A DNA stretch of 48,978 bases from DATKSG01 sp035531775 (GCA_035531775.1 DATKSG010000073.1:1-48978), one strand, 5' to 3'; counted from the first letter of the stretch, positions 32,061-41,688 are shown. Notes: generated by a model from the letters alone, not told the origin. A program made the numbers and translations.

Positions 32061-33580
32061 GAAGGTCGCTCGTCGTCAGCCTGGTGATGACCATCCTGGT
32101 GGCTGTGATCGCCCTGGCTGCCACGCTCGGCGTCGGATGGTCCCCGAAGCTGGGCCTCGACCTGGCTGGGGGGTCGGAGGTGGTCTACAAGCCGGCCCAC
32201 CAGATCAATGCTGGCGAGATGAACACCACCATCAACGTCATCCGAAACCGTGTTGACGCGGCGGGGGTATCGGGGGCCACGGTGGCGTCCCAGGGCGGCA
32301 ACGTGGTGGTCCAACTACCGGGCATCAAGAACCCCCAAGCCGTCATCAAGCTCATAGGCGAAACGGCGCAGCTCCAGTTCCGCCCGGTGTTGTGCCTGGC
32401 CGGCCCGCCCTCCTCGCCCACGGCCGTGGCCACGCCCGCCCTGCCGGCCAACTGCTCGGCCAGCCAGTACTCGCTGCTGGCGCCCAACCTGACGGTGACT
32501 CCCAACTCGGCCAGCGCCCAGGGATACGACACCAACCTGGGCCAGATCCCGGCCGACCCGGTGCTGACCAAGCTGCGCACCACCTCGGCCGACTGGAACG
32601 ACAGCCATCCGAACGCCGCCGTGCTCGTACCCATCTTGGGTGGTGGCGGGGACCGCTACCTGCTCGGGCCGACCGCCCTGAACGGCACCGCGGTGGCTTC
32701 GGCCCAAGCCGTCTTCGCCTCCCCGTCGTGGGTGGTCGACGCCAACTTGACCTCGAGCGGATCTCCGAAGTGGGACGCGTTGTCGTCTAAGTACTTCCAC
32801 CAACTACTCGGCATCGACCTCGACGGTCAGGTGGAATCGGCTCCGCTGACCCAGCCCACCAACGCCAGCTTCCAGACCTTCGGTGGCAAGGTGCAGATCA
32901 GTGGCACCTTCACCCAGGCGTCGGCGCAGAACCTGGCCCTGGTGCTGAATTACGGCGCCCTGCCTGTGCGCCTTATCCAGCTCAACAAGGAGCAGGTCTC
33001 CCCGACGCTGGGCAAGTCGTCGCTCAAGGCCGGGCTGGTGGCCGGGCTGGGGGGCCTGCTGCTGGTGCTGCTCTACACGATCTTCTATTACCGGGCCCTG
33101 GGCATCGTGGTGGTGTCGGGGTTGGTGGTGACGGCCTCGCTGCTGTGGGCCATCGTGTCGGCTCTAGGCCACTCGGGGCTCAACTTGACCCTTGACCTGG
33201 CCGGCGTGACCGGCCTCATCGTGTCGGTCGGCATCACCGTCGACTCCTACATCGTGTATTTCGAGCGACTGAAGGACGAGGCCAGAGCGGGCCGTTCGGT
33301 GCGCACCAGTGTGGACAAGAGCTTCCGGGGAGCCTTCCGGACGGTGCTGGCCGCCGACCTGGTGTCACTGGCCGCCGCCGTCGTGCTGTATCTGTTGTCG
33401 GTGGGCACGGTGCGTGGCTTCGCCTTCTTCTTGGGACTTTCGACCCTGCTCGACGTGATCACCACGTACTTCTTCACGCGACCGCTCGTGATCTTGTTGG
33501 GCCGGAGCCGCAAGGTCACCGACGCCCGGTTCATCGGCATCGCCCGAGGCCTGGCCATGGACAGCGGGGTACCGGGATGA
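32057..33580 (+). CDS. secD: protein translocase subunit SecD
   Basis: A 507-aa RND-type membrane protein that uses the proton gradient to help export. It has an N-terminal TM helix, the large P1 domain (GLDLAGGSEVVYK; NVIRNRVDAAGVSGATVASQGG) and five C-terminal TM helices. The latter contain GLIVSVGITVDSYIVYFERLKDE, the functional Asp-bearing TM4 region (D in ITVDSYIVYFER). The periplasmic domain is shorter than in E. coli, as usual for actinobacteria. GTG start overlaps the yajC stop, and its stop overlaps the secF ATG (ATGA), so the three genes are one coupled unit. Confidence 0.96.
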   Translation: MRRSLVVSLVMTILVAVIALAATLGVGWSPKLGLDLAGGSEVVYKPAHQINAGEMNTTINVIRNRVDAAGVSGATVASQGGNVVVQLPGIKNPQAVIKLIGETAQLQFRPVLCLAGPPSSPTAVATPALPANCSASQYSLLAPNLTVTPNSASAQGYDTNLGQIPADPVLTKLRTTSADWNDSHPNAAVLVPILGGGGDRYLLGPTALNGTAVASAQAVFASPSWVVDANLTSSGSPKWDALSSKYFHQLLGIDLDGQVESAPLTQPTNASFQTFGGKVQISGTFTQASAQNLALVLNYGALPVRLIQLNKEQVSPTLGKSSLKAGLVAGLGGLLLVLLYTIFYYRALGIVVVSGLVVTASLLWAIVSALGHSGLNLTLDLAGVTGLIVSVGITVDSYIVYFERLKDEARAGRSVRTSVDKSFRGAFRTVLAADLVSLAAAVVLYLLSVGTVRGFAFFLGLSTLLDVITTYFFTRPLVILLGRSRKVTDARFIGIARGLAMDSGVPG

Positions 33581-34938
33581 CCGCCACCGACACCGCCGAG
33601 ACCGTCGCCGGACGCCCCAACCCCCTGATCCGGCTCTACCGGGGCGAGACCTCCTTCGACTTCACCGGCCGGCGACGCTGGTGGTACCTGCTGTCGCTGG
33701 TGGTGATCCTGGCCGGGGGCGTCTCCCTGGGCACCCGGGGCTTCAACCTGGGCATCGACTTCAAGGGCGGCACCTCCTGGGAGGTGCCGGCTAACGCCGT
33801 TAGCACGGCGACGGCCACCGATGCCGTGAAGGCGGCCGGCGTCAGCCCCTCCTCGGTGCAGGTGGTGGGCATCGGCTCGAGTGCCCACCTGCAGGTGGAG
33901 GCGGACCTGAAGGGCGAGTCGGTCGACGTGCGCACCGCCACCGAGAAGAACGTGGCCGATCGCCTGGCCGCCTTGACTCACAGCTCGGTGCAGCAGGCCG
34001 AGCAGAACGTCTCCGACGTGGGCCCGACATGGGGGAGCGACATCACCCATAAGGCCGTGATCGCCGTGATCGTCTTCTTCATCGTGGTGGTCGTCTACAT
34101 CTCGCTGCGCTTCGAGTGGAAGATGGCCATCGCCGCCTTGGTGGCCGTGCTCCACGACCTGTTGGTGGTGGCCGGCATCTACTCGTTGTCGGGGTTGCAA
34201 GTCACCCCCGACACCGTGGTGGCCGTGCTCACCATCCTCGGGTACTCGCTCTATGACACCGTGGTCGTCTTCGACCGGGTGGGGGAGAACACCAAAGGCC
34301 TTGGGGCCACCGGCCGCATGACATATGAGGACGTGGTCAACCTCTCGATGAACCAGACCTTGGCCCGGTCGATCAACACGTCGCTGGTGGCTATTCTGCC
34401 GGTGCTGTCGGTGCTCGTGATCGGCGCCCAGGTCCTCGGGGCCACCACCTTGCAGTACTTCGGCTTCGCCCTGGTCATCGGGCTGCTGTCGGGGGCCTAC
34501 TCGTCTATCTTCATCGCCTCGCCGCTGCTGGCGCAGATGAAGGAGCGTGAGCCCCGTTACGCCACCATCCGTCAACGGCTGGCCAGTCGGGCCGAGCGCA
34601 CCGACCTGCTCACGCCGCGAGCGGCGGCCCTGGCCTCGGCGGCGGCATCGGGGGGCGCCGCTCGAGCGGCGAGATCGGCTCGGGCTCCGGCACGGCGGCA
34701 AGGCGAGGTCCTTCGTCCGGGCCGTGGCGGCCGCCCGGCCAGCCCGGCGACGTCGTCGGCCCCGGCTGCCGATGACACGGTCGACGACGAGCCGGACCCC
34801 GGTTCCCAGTCTCCACGCGCCGGTGGTGGGCGCACCGGCGCCGGCCAGCGTCCGGGTGGGGCTACGGGAGCCAGGCGCCCTCCGCCGCGGCCGCGCAAGG
34901 GCGGGGGCAAGGGTCGAAAGGGCGGACGGCGCCGCTGA
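33577..34938 (+). CDS. secF: protein translocase subunit SecF
   Basis: A 453-aa partner of SecD. The core (residues 20-330) has six TM helices and the D-T-V-V-V-F-D-R-V-G-E-N block of the SecF TM4/loop. The N-terminal FDFTGRRRWWYLLSL precedes TM1, and the GIDFKGGTSWEV motif matches the P1 turn. The C-terminal about 120 residues are a Gly/Ala/Arg-rich, probably disordered basic tail (ends RKGGGKGRKGGRRR), much longer than in model SecF. It could bind membrane, ribosome or nucleic acid, but that is open. relA follows after 93 bp. Confidence 0.95.
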   Translation: MTATDTAETVAGRPNPLIRLYRGETSFDFTGRRRWWYLLSLVVILAGGVSLGTRGFNLGIDFKGGTSWEVPANAVSTATATDAVKAAGVSPSSVQVVGIGSSAHLQVEADLKGESVDVRTATEKNVADRLAALTHSSVQQAEQNVSDVGPTWGSDITHKAVIAVIVFFIVVVVYISLRFEWKMAIAALVAVLHDLLVVAGIYSLSGLQVTPDTVVAVLTILGYSLYDTVVVFDRVGENTKGLGATGRMTYEDVVNLSMNQTLARSINTSLVAILPVLSVLVIGAQVLGATTLQYFGFALVIGLLSGAYSSIFIASPLLAQMKEREPRYATIRQRLASRAERTDLLTPRAAALASAAASGGAARAARSARAPARRQGEVLRPGRGGRPASPATSSAPAADDTVDDEPDPGSQSPRAGGGRTGAGQRPGGATGARRPPPRPRKGGGKGRKGGRRR

Positions 34939-35019
34939 GCGCCACCACCACCCTTCGTCGAAGCGACCTCCGGGGCACGCCCGGCTGCGTCCGAGCGCCG
35001 CTTGCGGGGTCAGGGCAGG

Positions 35020-35025
35020 TACCGT
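35020..35025 (+). promoter_or_regulatory. -10-like TACCGT for leaderless relA start
   Basis: TACCGT ends 6 nt before the ATG at 35032. This favours 35032 over the more upstream TTG at 35002. Confidence 0.45.
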
Positions 35026-35031
35026 GAAGAG

Positions 35032-37275
35032 ATGGTGACCGTCGAGCGTCAGGCTGCGCCGTACCGGCGCCAGGGCGTGTTCGACGACCTGCTGGCCGGG
35101 GTGATCGGCCCTTACGAGAGTCGCCGGCCCGAGCCCTCACCCGCCGATCGAGCCCTCATCACCGACGCCGGCCACACCGCCGAGACGTCCCATCGCGGCC
35201 AGCTGCGCCAGAGCGGGGAGCCCTACATCACCCATCCGGTGGCGGTAGCAACCATCGTGGCCGAGCTGGGCCTCGATGCGCGTTCGGTGGCGGCGGCGCT
35301 GCTGCACGATGCCGTGGAGGACACCGGGCTCGACCTCGAAGAGGTGACCACCCGCTTCGGTCCCGAGGTGGCCGCCATCGTGGACGGGGTCACCAAACTC
35401 GACCGCCTCCAGTTCGACTCCAAAGAAGCCCAGCAGGCCGCCACTGTCCGCAAGATGCTCGTGGCCATGGCCAGCGACTGGCGGGTGCTGGTCATCAAGC
35501 TGGCCGACCGGCTCCACAACATGCGGACCATCGCCGTGATGCCGGAATGGAAGCAGCGTCGCACGGCGCAGGAGACGCTCGACATCTACGCACCTCTGGC
35601 CCACCGACTCGGCATCCAGGAGCTCAAGTGGCAGCTCGAGGATCTGGCCTTCGCCACCTTGCACCCCAAGCGCTACGCCGAGATCGAGCAGATGGTGGCC
35701 AGCCGCGCCCCCGAGCGCGACGACTACCTGGCCCGGGTGCTGGTGGCGGTGCGCGACCGCCTGGCCGCGTCGGGCGTGTCGGCCGAGGTGACCGGTCGCC
35801 CCAAGCACGTGTGGAGCATCTACGAGAAGATGGTGGTGCGGGGCAAGGAATTCGCCGAGATCCACGACCTGGTGGGCTTGCGGGTCATCGTGGACTCCGA
35901 AAAGGACTGCTGGGCCGCGCTCGGGTCCATCCACGCCATCTGGAGCCCGGTCCAGGGCCGGTTCAAGGACTACATCAACAGCCCCAAGTTCAACCTGTAC
36001 CAGTCGCTGCACACCACCGTGATCGGCCTCGAGGGAAAGCCCATCGAGGTCCAGATCCGCACCCACGAGATGCACCGCCGGGCCGAGTACGGTATCGCCG
36101 CCCACTGGGGCTACAAGGAGCAGGCCCGCGACGGCGGCACGGCCACCACGGCGGAGATGGCCTGGCTGCAGCGCATCGTGGATTGGCAAGCCGACACCAT
36201 CGACCCGCTCGAGTTCTTGGAGAGCCTGAAGCTGGACCTGGAACAGGATGAGGTCTACGTCTTCACCCCCAAGGGCAAGGTCATGGCCCTGGCGGCCGGC
36301 GCCACCCCCATCGACTTCGCATACAGCATCCACACCGAGGTTGGCCACCGCTGCATCGGCGCCAAAGTCAACGGTCGTCTGGTGCCGCTCGACACCAAGT
36401 TGCAGTCGGCCGACACGGTGGAGATCATCACCTCCAAGGTGCCCTCGGCCGGGCCGTCGCGCGACTGGATGCAGATCGTGGCCTCGCCCCGGGCCCGCAA
36501 CAAGATCCGCCAGTGGTTCAGCCGCGAACGGCGCGAGGACGCCATCGAGACCGGGCGCGACGAATTGACCAAGGCTTTGCGCCGCGAGGGGCTGCCCATC
36601 CAGAAGCTGGCGTCCTCGAGCACCCTGGGAGCCCTCGCTTCCACCATGAACTACACCGACCTCGACGCCCTGCACGCCGCCATCGGCGACGGGCACGTGT
36701 CGGCCCGCTCGGTGGCCCAACGCCTGGCCCGCGAGCTGCAAGGGGGGGGCTACGAGGAGCAGCTGCCCACCACGGTGGGGCCCGAACTGCGCGGCCGCAC
36801 CCGCCGGGGCCCGGTGGCCGGCGTTTACGTGGAGGGCCTCGACGACGTGATGGTGCGGTTGTCACGGTGCTGCACGCCGGTGCCCGGGGACCAGATCGTG
36901 GGCTTCGTGACACGCGGGCGCGGCGTGAGCGTGCACCGGGCCGACTGCGCCAACGCCGCCACCCTGGCCGCCGGCGAGCAGGAGCGCCTCATCGAGGTCG
37001 AGTGGAACCGCGACGGCGTGACCATGTTCGTGGCCTCGGTGGAGGTGCTGGCCTTCGACCGTTCCCGGCTGCTGGCCGACGTGACCAGGGTGGTGTCCGA
37101 GCACCACCTGAACATCGTGGCCTCATCCAGCCATACCGCCCCCGACCGGGTGAGCCGTATGCACTTCGAGGTGGAATTGGCCGATCCGGGCCATCTCGAC
37201 TCCCTCCTCAGCTCGCTCAAGCACCTCGACGGCGTGTTTGACGCCTTCCGCTCGCTGCCCGGCCGGAAGGGCTGA
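35032..37275 (+). CDS. relA: bifunctional (p)ppGpp synthetase/hydrolase (RelA/SpoT homologue)
   Basis: A 747-aa stringent-response enzyme. The hydrolase HD domain is intact (H54 in SHRGQ; HDAVEDT at 92-98). The synthetase domain has EIHDLVGLRVIV and RFKDYINSPKFNLYQSLHT; the RFKD form is the one found in bifunctional rather than monofunctional RelA enzymes. A TGS domain (VFTPKGKVMALAAGATPIDFAYSIHTEVGHRC) and a C-terminal ACT domain follow. It both makes and degrades the alarmone. The start is ATG 35032, 6 nt after TACCGT. Between secF and relA the apt gene found in mycobacteria is absent. Confidence 0.96.
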   Translation: MVTVERQAAPYRRQGVFDDLLAGVIGPYESRRPEPSPADRALITDAGHTAETSHRGQLRQSGEPYITHPVAVATIVAELGLDARSVAAALLHDAVEDTGLDLEEVTTRFGPEVAAIVDGVTKLDRLQFDSKEAQQAATVRKMLVAMASDWRVLVIKLADRLHNMRTIAVMPEWKQRRTAQETLDIYAPLAHRLGIQELKWQLEDLAFATLHPKRYAEIEQMVASRAPERDDYLARVLVAVRDRLAASGVSAEVTGRPKHVWSIYEKMVVRGKEFAEIHDLVGLRVIVDSEKDCWAALGSIHAIWSPVQGRFKDYINSPKFNLYQSLHTTVIGLEGKPIEVQIRTHEMHRRAEYGIAAHWGYKEQARDGGTATTAEMAWLQRIVDWQADTIDPLEFLESLKLDLEQDEVYVFTPKGKVMALAAGATPIDFAYSIHTEVGHRCIGAKVNGRLVPLDTKLQSADTVEIITSKVPSAGPSRDWMQIVASPRARNKIRQWFSRERREDAIETGRDELTKALRREGLPIQKLASSSTLGALASTMNYTDLDALHAAIGDGHVSARSVAQRLARELQGGGYEEQLPTTVGPELRGRTRRGPVAGVYVEGLDDVMVRLSRCCTPVPGDQIVGFVTRGRGVSVHRADCANAATLAAGEQERLIEVEWNRDGVTMFVASVEVLAFDRSRLLADVTRVVSEHHLNIVASSSHTAPDRVSRMHFEVELADPGHLDSLLSSLKHLDGVFDAFRSLPGRKG

Positions 37276-37282
37276 GCCCGAC

Positions 37283-38587
37283 GTGGCCGAGGAGCAGGCG
37301 CCGCTGCGCGCCCCGGTGGGGACCAAGGACGTCCTGTGGCCCGAGTCGGACCGGTGGATGGAGCTGGTGGCCCGATTCGCCCGCCGGGTCCGGCGCGCCG
37401 GGTACGGCTTGGCTCTCACCCCCCTGTTCGAGGAGGCCCGGCTCTTTCGCCGGGCTGTGGGTGAGCACAACGACGTGGTGGGCAAGGAGATGTACGAGTT
37501 CGACGATCGTGGCGGCCGGCACATGGCGTTGCGCCCCGAAGGCACCGCTCCGGTGGTGAGGGCCTTCGTGCAGCACCACCCCCCGGTGCCGTGGAAGGCG
37601 TGGTACGTGACCCCGGCCTTCCGCTACGAACGACCCCAGGCCGGCCGCTACCGCCAGCACCACCAGCTCGGCGTGGAGGCTTTGGGCACCGACGACGCCG
37701 ATCTCGATGTGGAGGTGGTGGCCCTGGCCGCCGGCTTCTACGACGAGCTGGGCCTGCGCCAGGTGACCCTGGCCGTGAACTCCATGGGTTGTGCCGAGTG
37801 CCGGCCCGCCTACGTCGCTGCTCTGACCGAGTATCTGACGTCGCGGCGCCACGACCTGTGCGACGAGCACAAGGACCGCTTCGAGCGCAACCCGTTGCGG
37901 GTGCTCGACTGCAAGCGCCCGGCCTGCCGCCAAGCCACGGCCGAGGCGCCGAGGATGGTGGACTTCCTCGACCCGCAGTGCGCATCGCACTTCGAGCGGG
38001 TGCGAGGTGGCCTGGGGGCCTTGGGCATCGAGCACCACCTCGAGCCGCGCCTGGTGCGCGGCCTGGACTACTACACCCGCACCACCTTTGAGTTCGCCGC
38101 CACCGCCCTCGACACTGCCCAGAACGCCGTGGGCGGTGGGGGCCGCTACAACGGCCTGGCCGAGGCCATCGGGGGCGGACCTACCCCGGGAATCGGCTTC
38201 GGGATCGGCATCGAGCGCCTGTTGCTGGCCTGTGACGCCGAAGGGTGCTTCTCGCCCGCCGCTTCTGTACCGGACGCCTTCGTGGTGGACGTCACCGGGG
38301 GGGAGATGGCCCGTGACCTGGCCGAGGAGCTGCGTCGGGCCGGGTTGGCCGCTGAGCGCGCTTACGACGGGCGGTCGCTCAAGTCCCAGCTCAAGGCGGC
38401 CGACCGCAGCGGCGCGGCGGTGGCGGTCATCGTGGGGCCCGACGAAGTGGCGGCCGGCACGGTGACCCTGCGAGGGCTGCGTCACCAAGGCGCACAGGAG
38501 CAGGTGCCGCGCCGTGTCATGGTGGAGCGGGTCACCGCCATGGCCGCCGAGATCCACACCCCCGAGACCCACAACCCCGAACGTTGA
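37283..38587 (+). CDS. hisS: histidyl-tRNA synthetase
   Basis: A 434-aa class II synthetase. Motifs visible are APVGTKDVLWPES, LRPEGTAPVVRAF (motif 2 region), RYERPQAGRYRQHHQLGVEALG (His-site), LVRGLDYYTRTTFEF (histidine A motif) and GIGFGIGIERL (motif 3). The C-terminal anticodon domain has DGRSLKSQLKAADRSGA. The GTG at 37283 was chosen, 7 bp after the relA stop; the longer frame overlaps relA. The C-terminus carries 20 extra residues (MAAEIHTPETHNPER). Confidence 0.96.
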   Translation: MAEEQAPLRAPVGTKDVLWPESDRWMELVARFARRVRRAGYGLALTPLFEEARLFRRAVGEHNDVVGKEMYEFDDRGGRHMALRPEGTAPVVRAFVQHHPPVPWKAWYVTPAFRYERPQAGRYRQHHQLGVEALGTDDADLDVEVVALAAGFYDELGLRQVTLAVNSMGCAECRPAYVAALTEYLTSRRHDLCDEHKDRFERNPLRVLDCKRPACRQATAEAPRMVDFLDPQCASHFERVRGGLGALGIEHHLEPRLVRGLDYYTRTTFEFAATALDTAQNAVGGGGRYNGLAEAIGGGPTPGIGFGIGIERLLLACDAEGCFSPAASVPDAFVVDVTGGEMARDLAEELRRAGLAAERAYDGRSLKSQLKAADRSGAAVAVIVGPDEVAAGTVTLRGLRHQGAQEQVPRRVMVERVTAMAAEIHTPETHNPER

Positions 38588-38588
38588 G

Positions 38589-40343
38589 ATGAGCGCCCCG
38601 ATGAACAGCACTGGCATGCGGAGCCACCTGTGCGCTGAGCTGCGAGCCGAGGACGCCGGCAGCGAAGTAGCGCTGTGCGGATGGGTGGCGCGCCGGCGCG
38701 AACACGGCGAGCACCTGGCTTTCCTCGACCTGCGCGACCACAGCGGCATCGTCCAGTGCGTCGTGGACGGGTCGGTGGACGCCCGCAGTGAGTGGGTGGT
38801 GCGCATCGAGGGCACCGTCCGCCTTCGCCCCGAGGGGACCGTAAACGCCGAACTGGCCACCGGCCACGTCGAGCTGGCCGATTGTCGTCTGGAAGTGCTG
38901 TCCAAGGCCGAGCCGCCCCCCTTTCCGGTGGACGACCGGGCCGAGGTCGACGAGTCGGTGCGCCTGCGATACCGGTACGTGGACATCCGCCGGCCCCGCA
39001 TGCAAGCCAACCTGCGGCTCCGGGCCCGGGTCATGGGGGCCATGCGGTCGGCCATGGTGGAGCAGGGCTTCTTCGAGGTGGAGACACCGCTTTTGTGGAC
39101 GCCCACGCCCGAAGGGGCTCGCGAGTTCGCCGTTCCGTCGCGGCTGCATCGCGGGGAGTTCTACGTGCTGCCCCAGAGCCCGCAGATCGCCAAGCAACTG
39201 CTCATGGTGGCGGGCACCGACCGCTACTTCCAGATGGCCAGGTGCTTACGCGACGAAGACCTGCGCGCCGACCGACAGTTCGAATTCACCCAACTCGACA
39301 TCGAGATGTCCTTCGTCACCCAGGACGATGTGCAGGCCGCCATGACCACGGCGGTGGTGGCCGGCACCGAGGCGGCCACCGGCGCCCCACCGGGGCCGGT
39401 GGAGCGACTGACCTGGCACGAGGCCATGGCCCGCTACGGCACTGACAAGCCCGACCTGCGTTTCGCCATGGAGATCGTGGACCTCGGACCGGTGTTCGCC
39501 GGCACCGAAGTGCGCGCCTTTAAGGCCTCTTCGGTGCGCGCCATCTGCGTGCCGGGCGGCGCCGAGCTCGGTCGCAACCGCCTCGATGGACTGGTGGAGC
39601 GGGCCAAGGAGCTAGGGGCCAAGGGCCTGGCCTGGTTCAAGGTGGGGGAAGGGGGAGCGCTCGACTCCCCGCTCGACAAGTTCCTCTCCGACTCCGAGCG
39701 CTCGTCGTTGGCGCCGGCTGCCGGCGCCGGTCCCGGCGACCTGGTGCTGGTGGCGGCCGACGAGTGGCGCCTGGCGTGCGAGGTCCTGGGCCAGCTCCGA
39801 CTCGAACTTGGCCGGCCGTCGGTGGGGGACGGCGAGCTCCGGCTGTGCTGGGTCACCGAGTTCCCCATGTTCGACGGCCTCGACGACCAGGGCCATCCCA
39901 TGGCGGCTCACCACCCCTTCACCATGCCGCACCCCGACGACCTCGACCTGCTCGAGAACGACCCGTTGGCGGTGCGCTCGCAGGCCTACGACCTGGTGCT
40001 CAACGGGTGGGAGTTGGGCTCGGGGTCGATCAGGATCCACCGCGAGGACATCCAGCGACGTGTCTTCGACGCCCTGGGCATCACCGGCGAAGAGTCCGAT
40101 GCTCGTTTCGGCTTCCTTCTCGGGGCCTTTCGTTTCGGCGCCCCTCCGCACGGCGGCTTCGCCGTCGGCATCGACCGTTTCGTGGCACTGCTGGCTGGTG
40201 AGGAGAACATCCGCGAAGTCATCGCCTTTCCGAAGACCCAGTCCGGCACCGATCCCATGACCGGAGCACCTAAAGCTCTGGCCCCCACCCAGTTGCGCGA
40301 GCTGGGCCTGCGGGTGGCCCAGGGGCCCGGTGACACCCGGTAG
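38589..40343 (+). CDS. aspS: aspartyl-tRNA synthetase (probably non-discriminating)
   Basis: A 584-aa bacterial-type AspRS with an N-terminal OB fold, FEVETPLLWTPTPEGAREF (motif 1), YVLPQSPQIAKQLLM, RYFQMARCLRDEDLRADRQFEFTQLDIEMSF (motif 2) and FGAPPHGGFAVGIDRFVALL (motif 3). In the OB fold, RRREHGEHLAFLDLRD has His at the position where the discriminating E. coli enzyme has Leu. His there is associated with non-discriminating enzymes that also charge tRNA-Asn; this would need GatCAB elsewhere. The ATG at 38589 follows the hisS stop by 1 bp; ATGs at 38601 and 38613 are alternatives. It is part of the hisS-aspS pair. Confidence 0.95.
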   Translation: MSAPMNSTGMRSHLCAELRAEDAGSEVALCGWVARRREHGEHLAFLDLRDHSGIVQCVVDGSVDARSEWVVRIEGTVRLRPEGTVNAELATGHVELADCRLEVLSKAEPPPFPVDDRAEVDESVRLRYRYVDIRRPRMQANLRLRARVMGAMRSAMVEQGFFEVETPLLWTPTPEGAREFAVPSRLHRGEFYVLPQSPQIAKQLLMVAGTDRYFQMARCLRDEDLRADRQFEFTQLDIEMSFVTQDDVQAAMTTAVVAGTEAATGAPPGPVERLTWHEAMARYGTDKPDLRFAMEIVDLGPVFAGTEVRAFKASSVRAICVPGGAELGRNRLDGLVERAKELGAKGLAWFKVGEGGALDSPLDKFLSDSERSSLAPAAGAGPGDLVLVAADEWRLACEVLGQLRLELGRPSVGDGELRLCWVTEFPMFDGLDDQGHPMAAHHPFTMPHPDDLDLLENDPLAVRSQAYDLVLNGWELGSGSIRIHREDIQRRVFDALGITGEESDARFGFLLGAFRFGAPPHGGFAVGIDRFVALLAGEENIREVIAFPKTQSGTDPMTGAPKALAPTQLRELGLRVAQGPGDTR

Positions 40344-40377
40344 CGGCCGGAGTGGGGTCGCCGCCGGGGGCACCGAC

Positions 40378-41688
40378 ATGTTCTCGGCGGCTGCCGAGCA
40401 GCGTCTGGCCCAGCGCGGCCCCCTGGCCTCGAGGCTGCGACCGCGCCGGCTCGAGGAGGTGGTGGGCCAGCAGCACCTGGTGGCCCAGGGCGCCCCCTTG
40501 CGCGTACTGGTCGAGCAGGACCGCTTGACCTCCGCCATTCTGTGGGGCCCTCCGGGTACCGGCAAGACCACCTTGGCTCTGGTGGTGGCGGCCACATCGG
40601 CCAAGGCTTTCGTGCCGCTGTCGGCGGTGAACGCCGGGGTGGCCGACGTGCGCCAGGCGGTGGCCGACGCTCGGCGGCGCCTGGGGGAGCAGGGACAGGG
40701 CACCATCTTGTTCATCGACGAGGTGCACCGCTTCAACCGCGCCCAGCAGGACGCCCTGCTGCCGGCGGTGGAAGACGGGCTCGTGGTCCTGATCGGGGCC
40801 ACCACCGAGAACCCATTCTTCGCCGTGAACTCGCCACTTCTCAGTCGCTCCACCTTGTGGCGCCTCGAGCCGCTCTCGGAGCAAGACCTGGCCGAGGTGG
40901 TGCGCCGCGGCCTCGAAGCCGAGGCGGCCATGGCCACCGACGAGGCCGGCCGCCTGCTCGTGGCTGTGGCCGACGGCGACGCCCGGGCGGCATTGGGCAC
41001 CCTCGAAATCGCCGTGGCCCTGGCCGGCGAGGGTCCGGTCGAGGTCAGCCACGTCGAGCAAGCCCGGGCCGGGCGCCTGGTGCACCAGGGGGACGACGCC
41101 CACTACGACCAGGTGAGCGCCCTCATCAAGTCGGTGCGGGGATCGGACCCCGACGCCGGGCTCTATTGGTTGGCGCGCATGCTGGCGGGCGGGGAAGACG
41201 CCCGCTTCGTGGCCCGCCGGCTCGTCATTCTGGCCAGCGAGGACGTGGGGCTGGCCGATCCCATGGCCTTGGTTGTCGCCGATGCCGCGGCGCGGGCGGT
41301 GGAGTTCGTGGGCCTGCCCGAAGCGCAGCTGGCCCTGGCCGAGGCCGTCGTGTACCTGGCCTGTGCCCCCAAGTCGAACCGCCTGATGGTGGCTCTGGGG
41401 CGAGCCAAGGAGGATGTGGAGCACGGCGTGCGGGCCGATGTACCGGTTCACTTGCGCGATGGCCACTACGGCGGAGCTCGGACCCTGGGCCACGGCCAGG
41501 GGTACCGGTACCCCCACGACGACGCACGCGGCTGGGTGGAGCAGTCCTACCGCCCGCCCGAGGTGGCCGGCCACGTGTATTACGAGCCGAGCCATCACGG
41601 CGCCGAGGCGTCGCTGGGCTCCTATCCCTGGCGGCGGCCCGACGGTGGCGACACGGACTCCGGCCCCGACGCCGGCGGTGGACAGTGA
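40378..41688 (+). CDS. rarA: replication-associated recombination ATPase RarA (MgsA)
   Basis: A 436-aa AAA+ clamp-loader-like protein acting at stalled replication forks. It has LASRLRPRRLEEVVGQQHL, Walker A GPPGTGKTT, ILFIDEVHRFNRAQQDALLPAVE (Walker B) and IGATTENPFFAVNSPLLSRS. The C-terminal tetramerisation part has DPDAGLYWLARMLAGGEDARFVARRLVILASEDVG. ATG 40378 fits the family N-terminus; a GTG at 40330 would overlap aspS by 14 bp and adds 16 residues. Its last bases overlap the GTG of the peptidase gene by 4 bp. Confidence 0.95.
   Translation: MFSAAAEQRLAQRGPLASRLRPRRLEEVVGQQHLVAQGAPLRVLVEQDRLTSAILWGPPGTGKTTLALVVAATSAKAFVPLSAVNAGVADVRQAVADARRRLGEQGQGTILFIDEVHRFNRAQQDALLPAVEDGLVVLIGATTENPFFAVNSPLLSRSTLWRLEPLSEQDLAEVVRRGLEAEAAMATDEAGRLLVAVADGDARAALGTLEIAVALAGEGPVEVSHVEQARAGRLVHQGDDAHYDQVSALIKSVRGSDPDAGLYWLARMLAGGEDARFVARRLVILASEDVGLADPMALVVADAAARAVEFVGLPEAQLALAEAVVYLACAPKSNRLMVALGRAKEDVEHGVRADVPVHLRDGHYGGARTLGHGQGYRYPHDDARGWVEQSYRPPEVAGHVYYEPSHHGAEASLGSYPWRRPDGGDTDSGPDAGGGQ

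Noticed and set aside
33247..34701. 484-codon minus-strand open frame
   Set aside because: Antisense to secD and secF with no recognisable domain.
35137..36741. 534-codon minus-strand open frame
   Set aside because: Antisense to relA. Composition is shadow-like with no ribosome site or motif.
40542..41684. Upstream extension of the peptidase frame through rarA
   Set aside because: That stretch encodes RarA motifs in another frame. The GTG at 41685 followed by a signal peptide is the real peptidase start.
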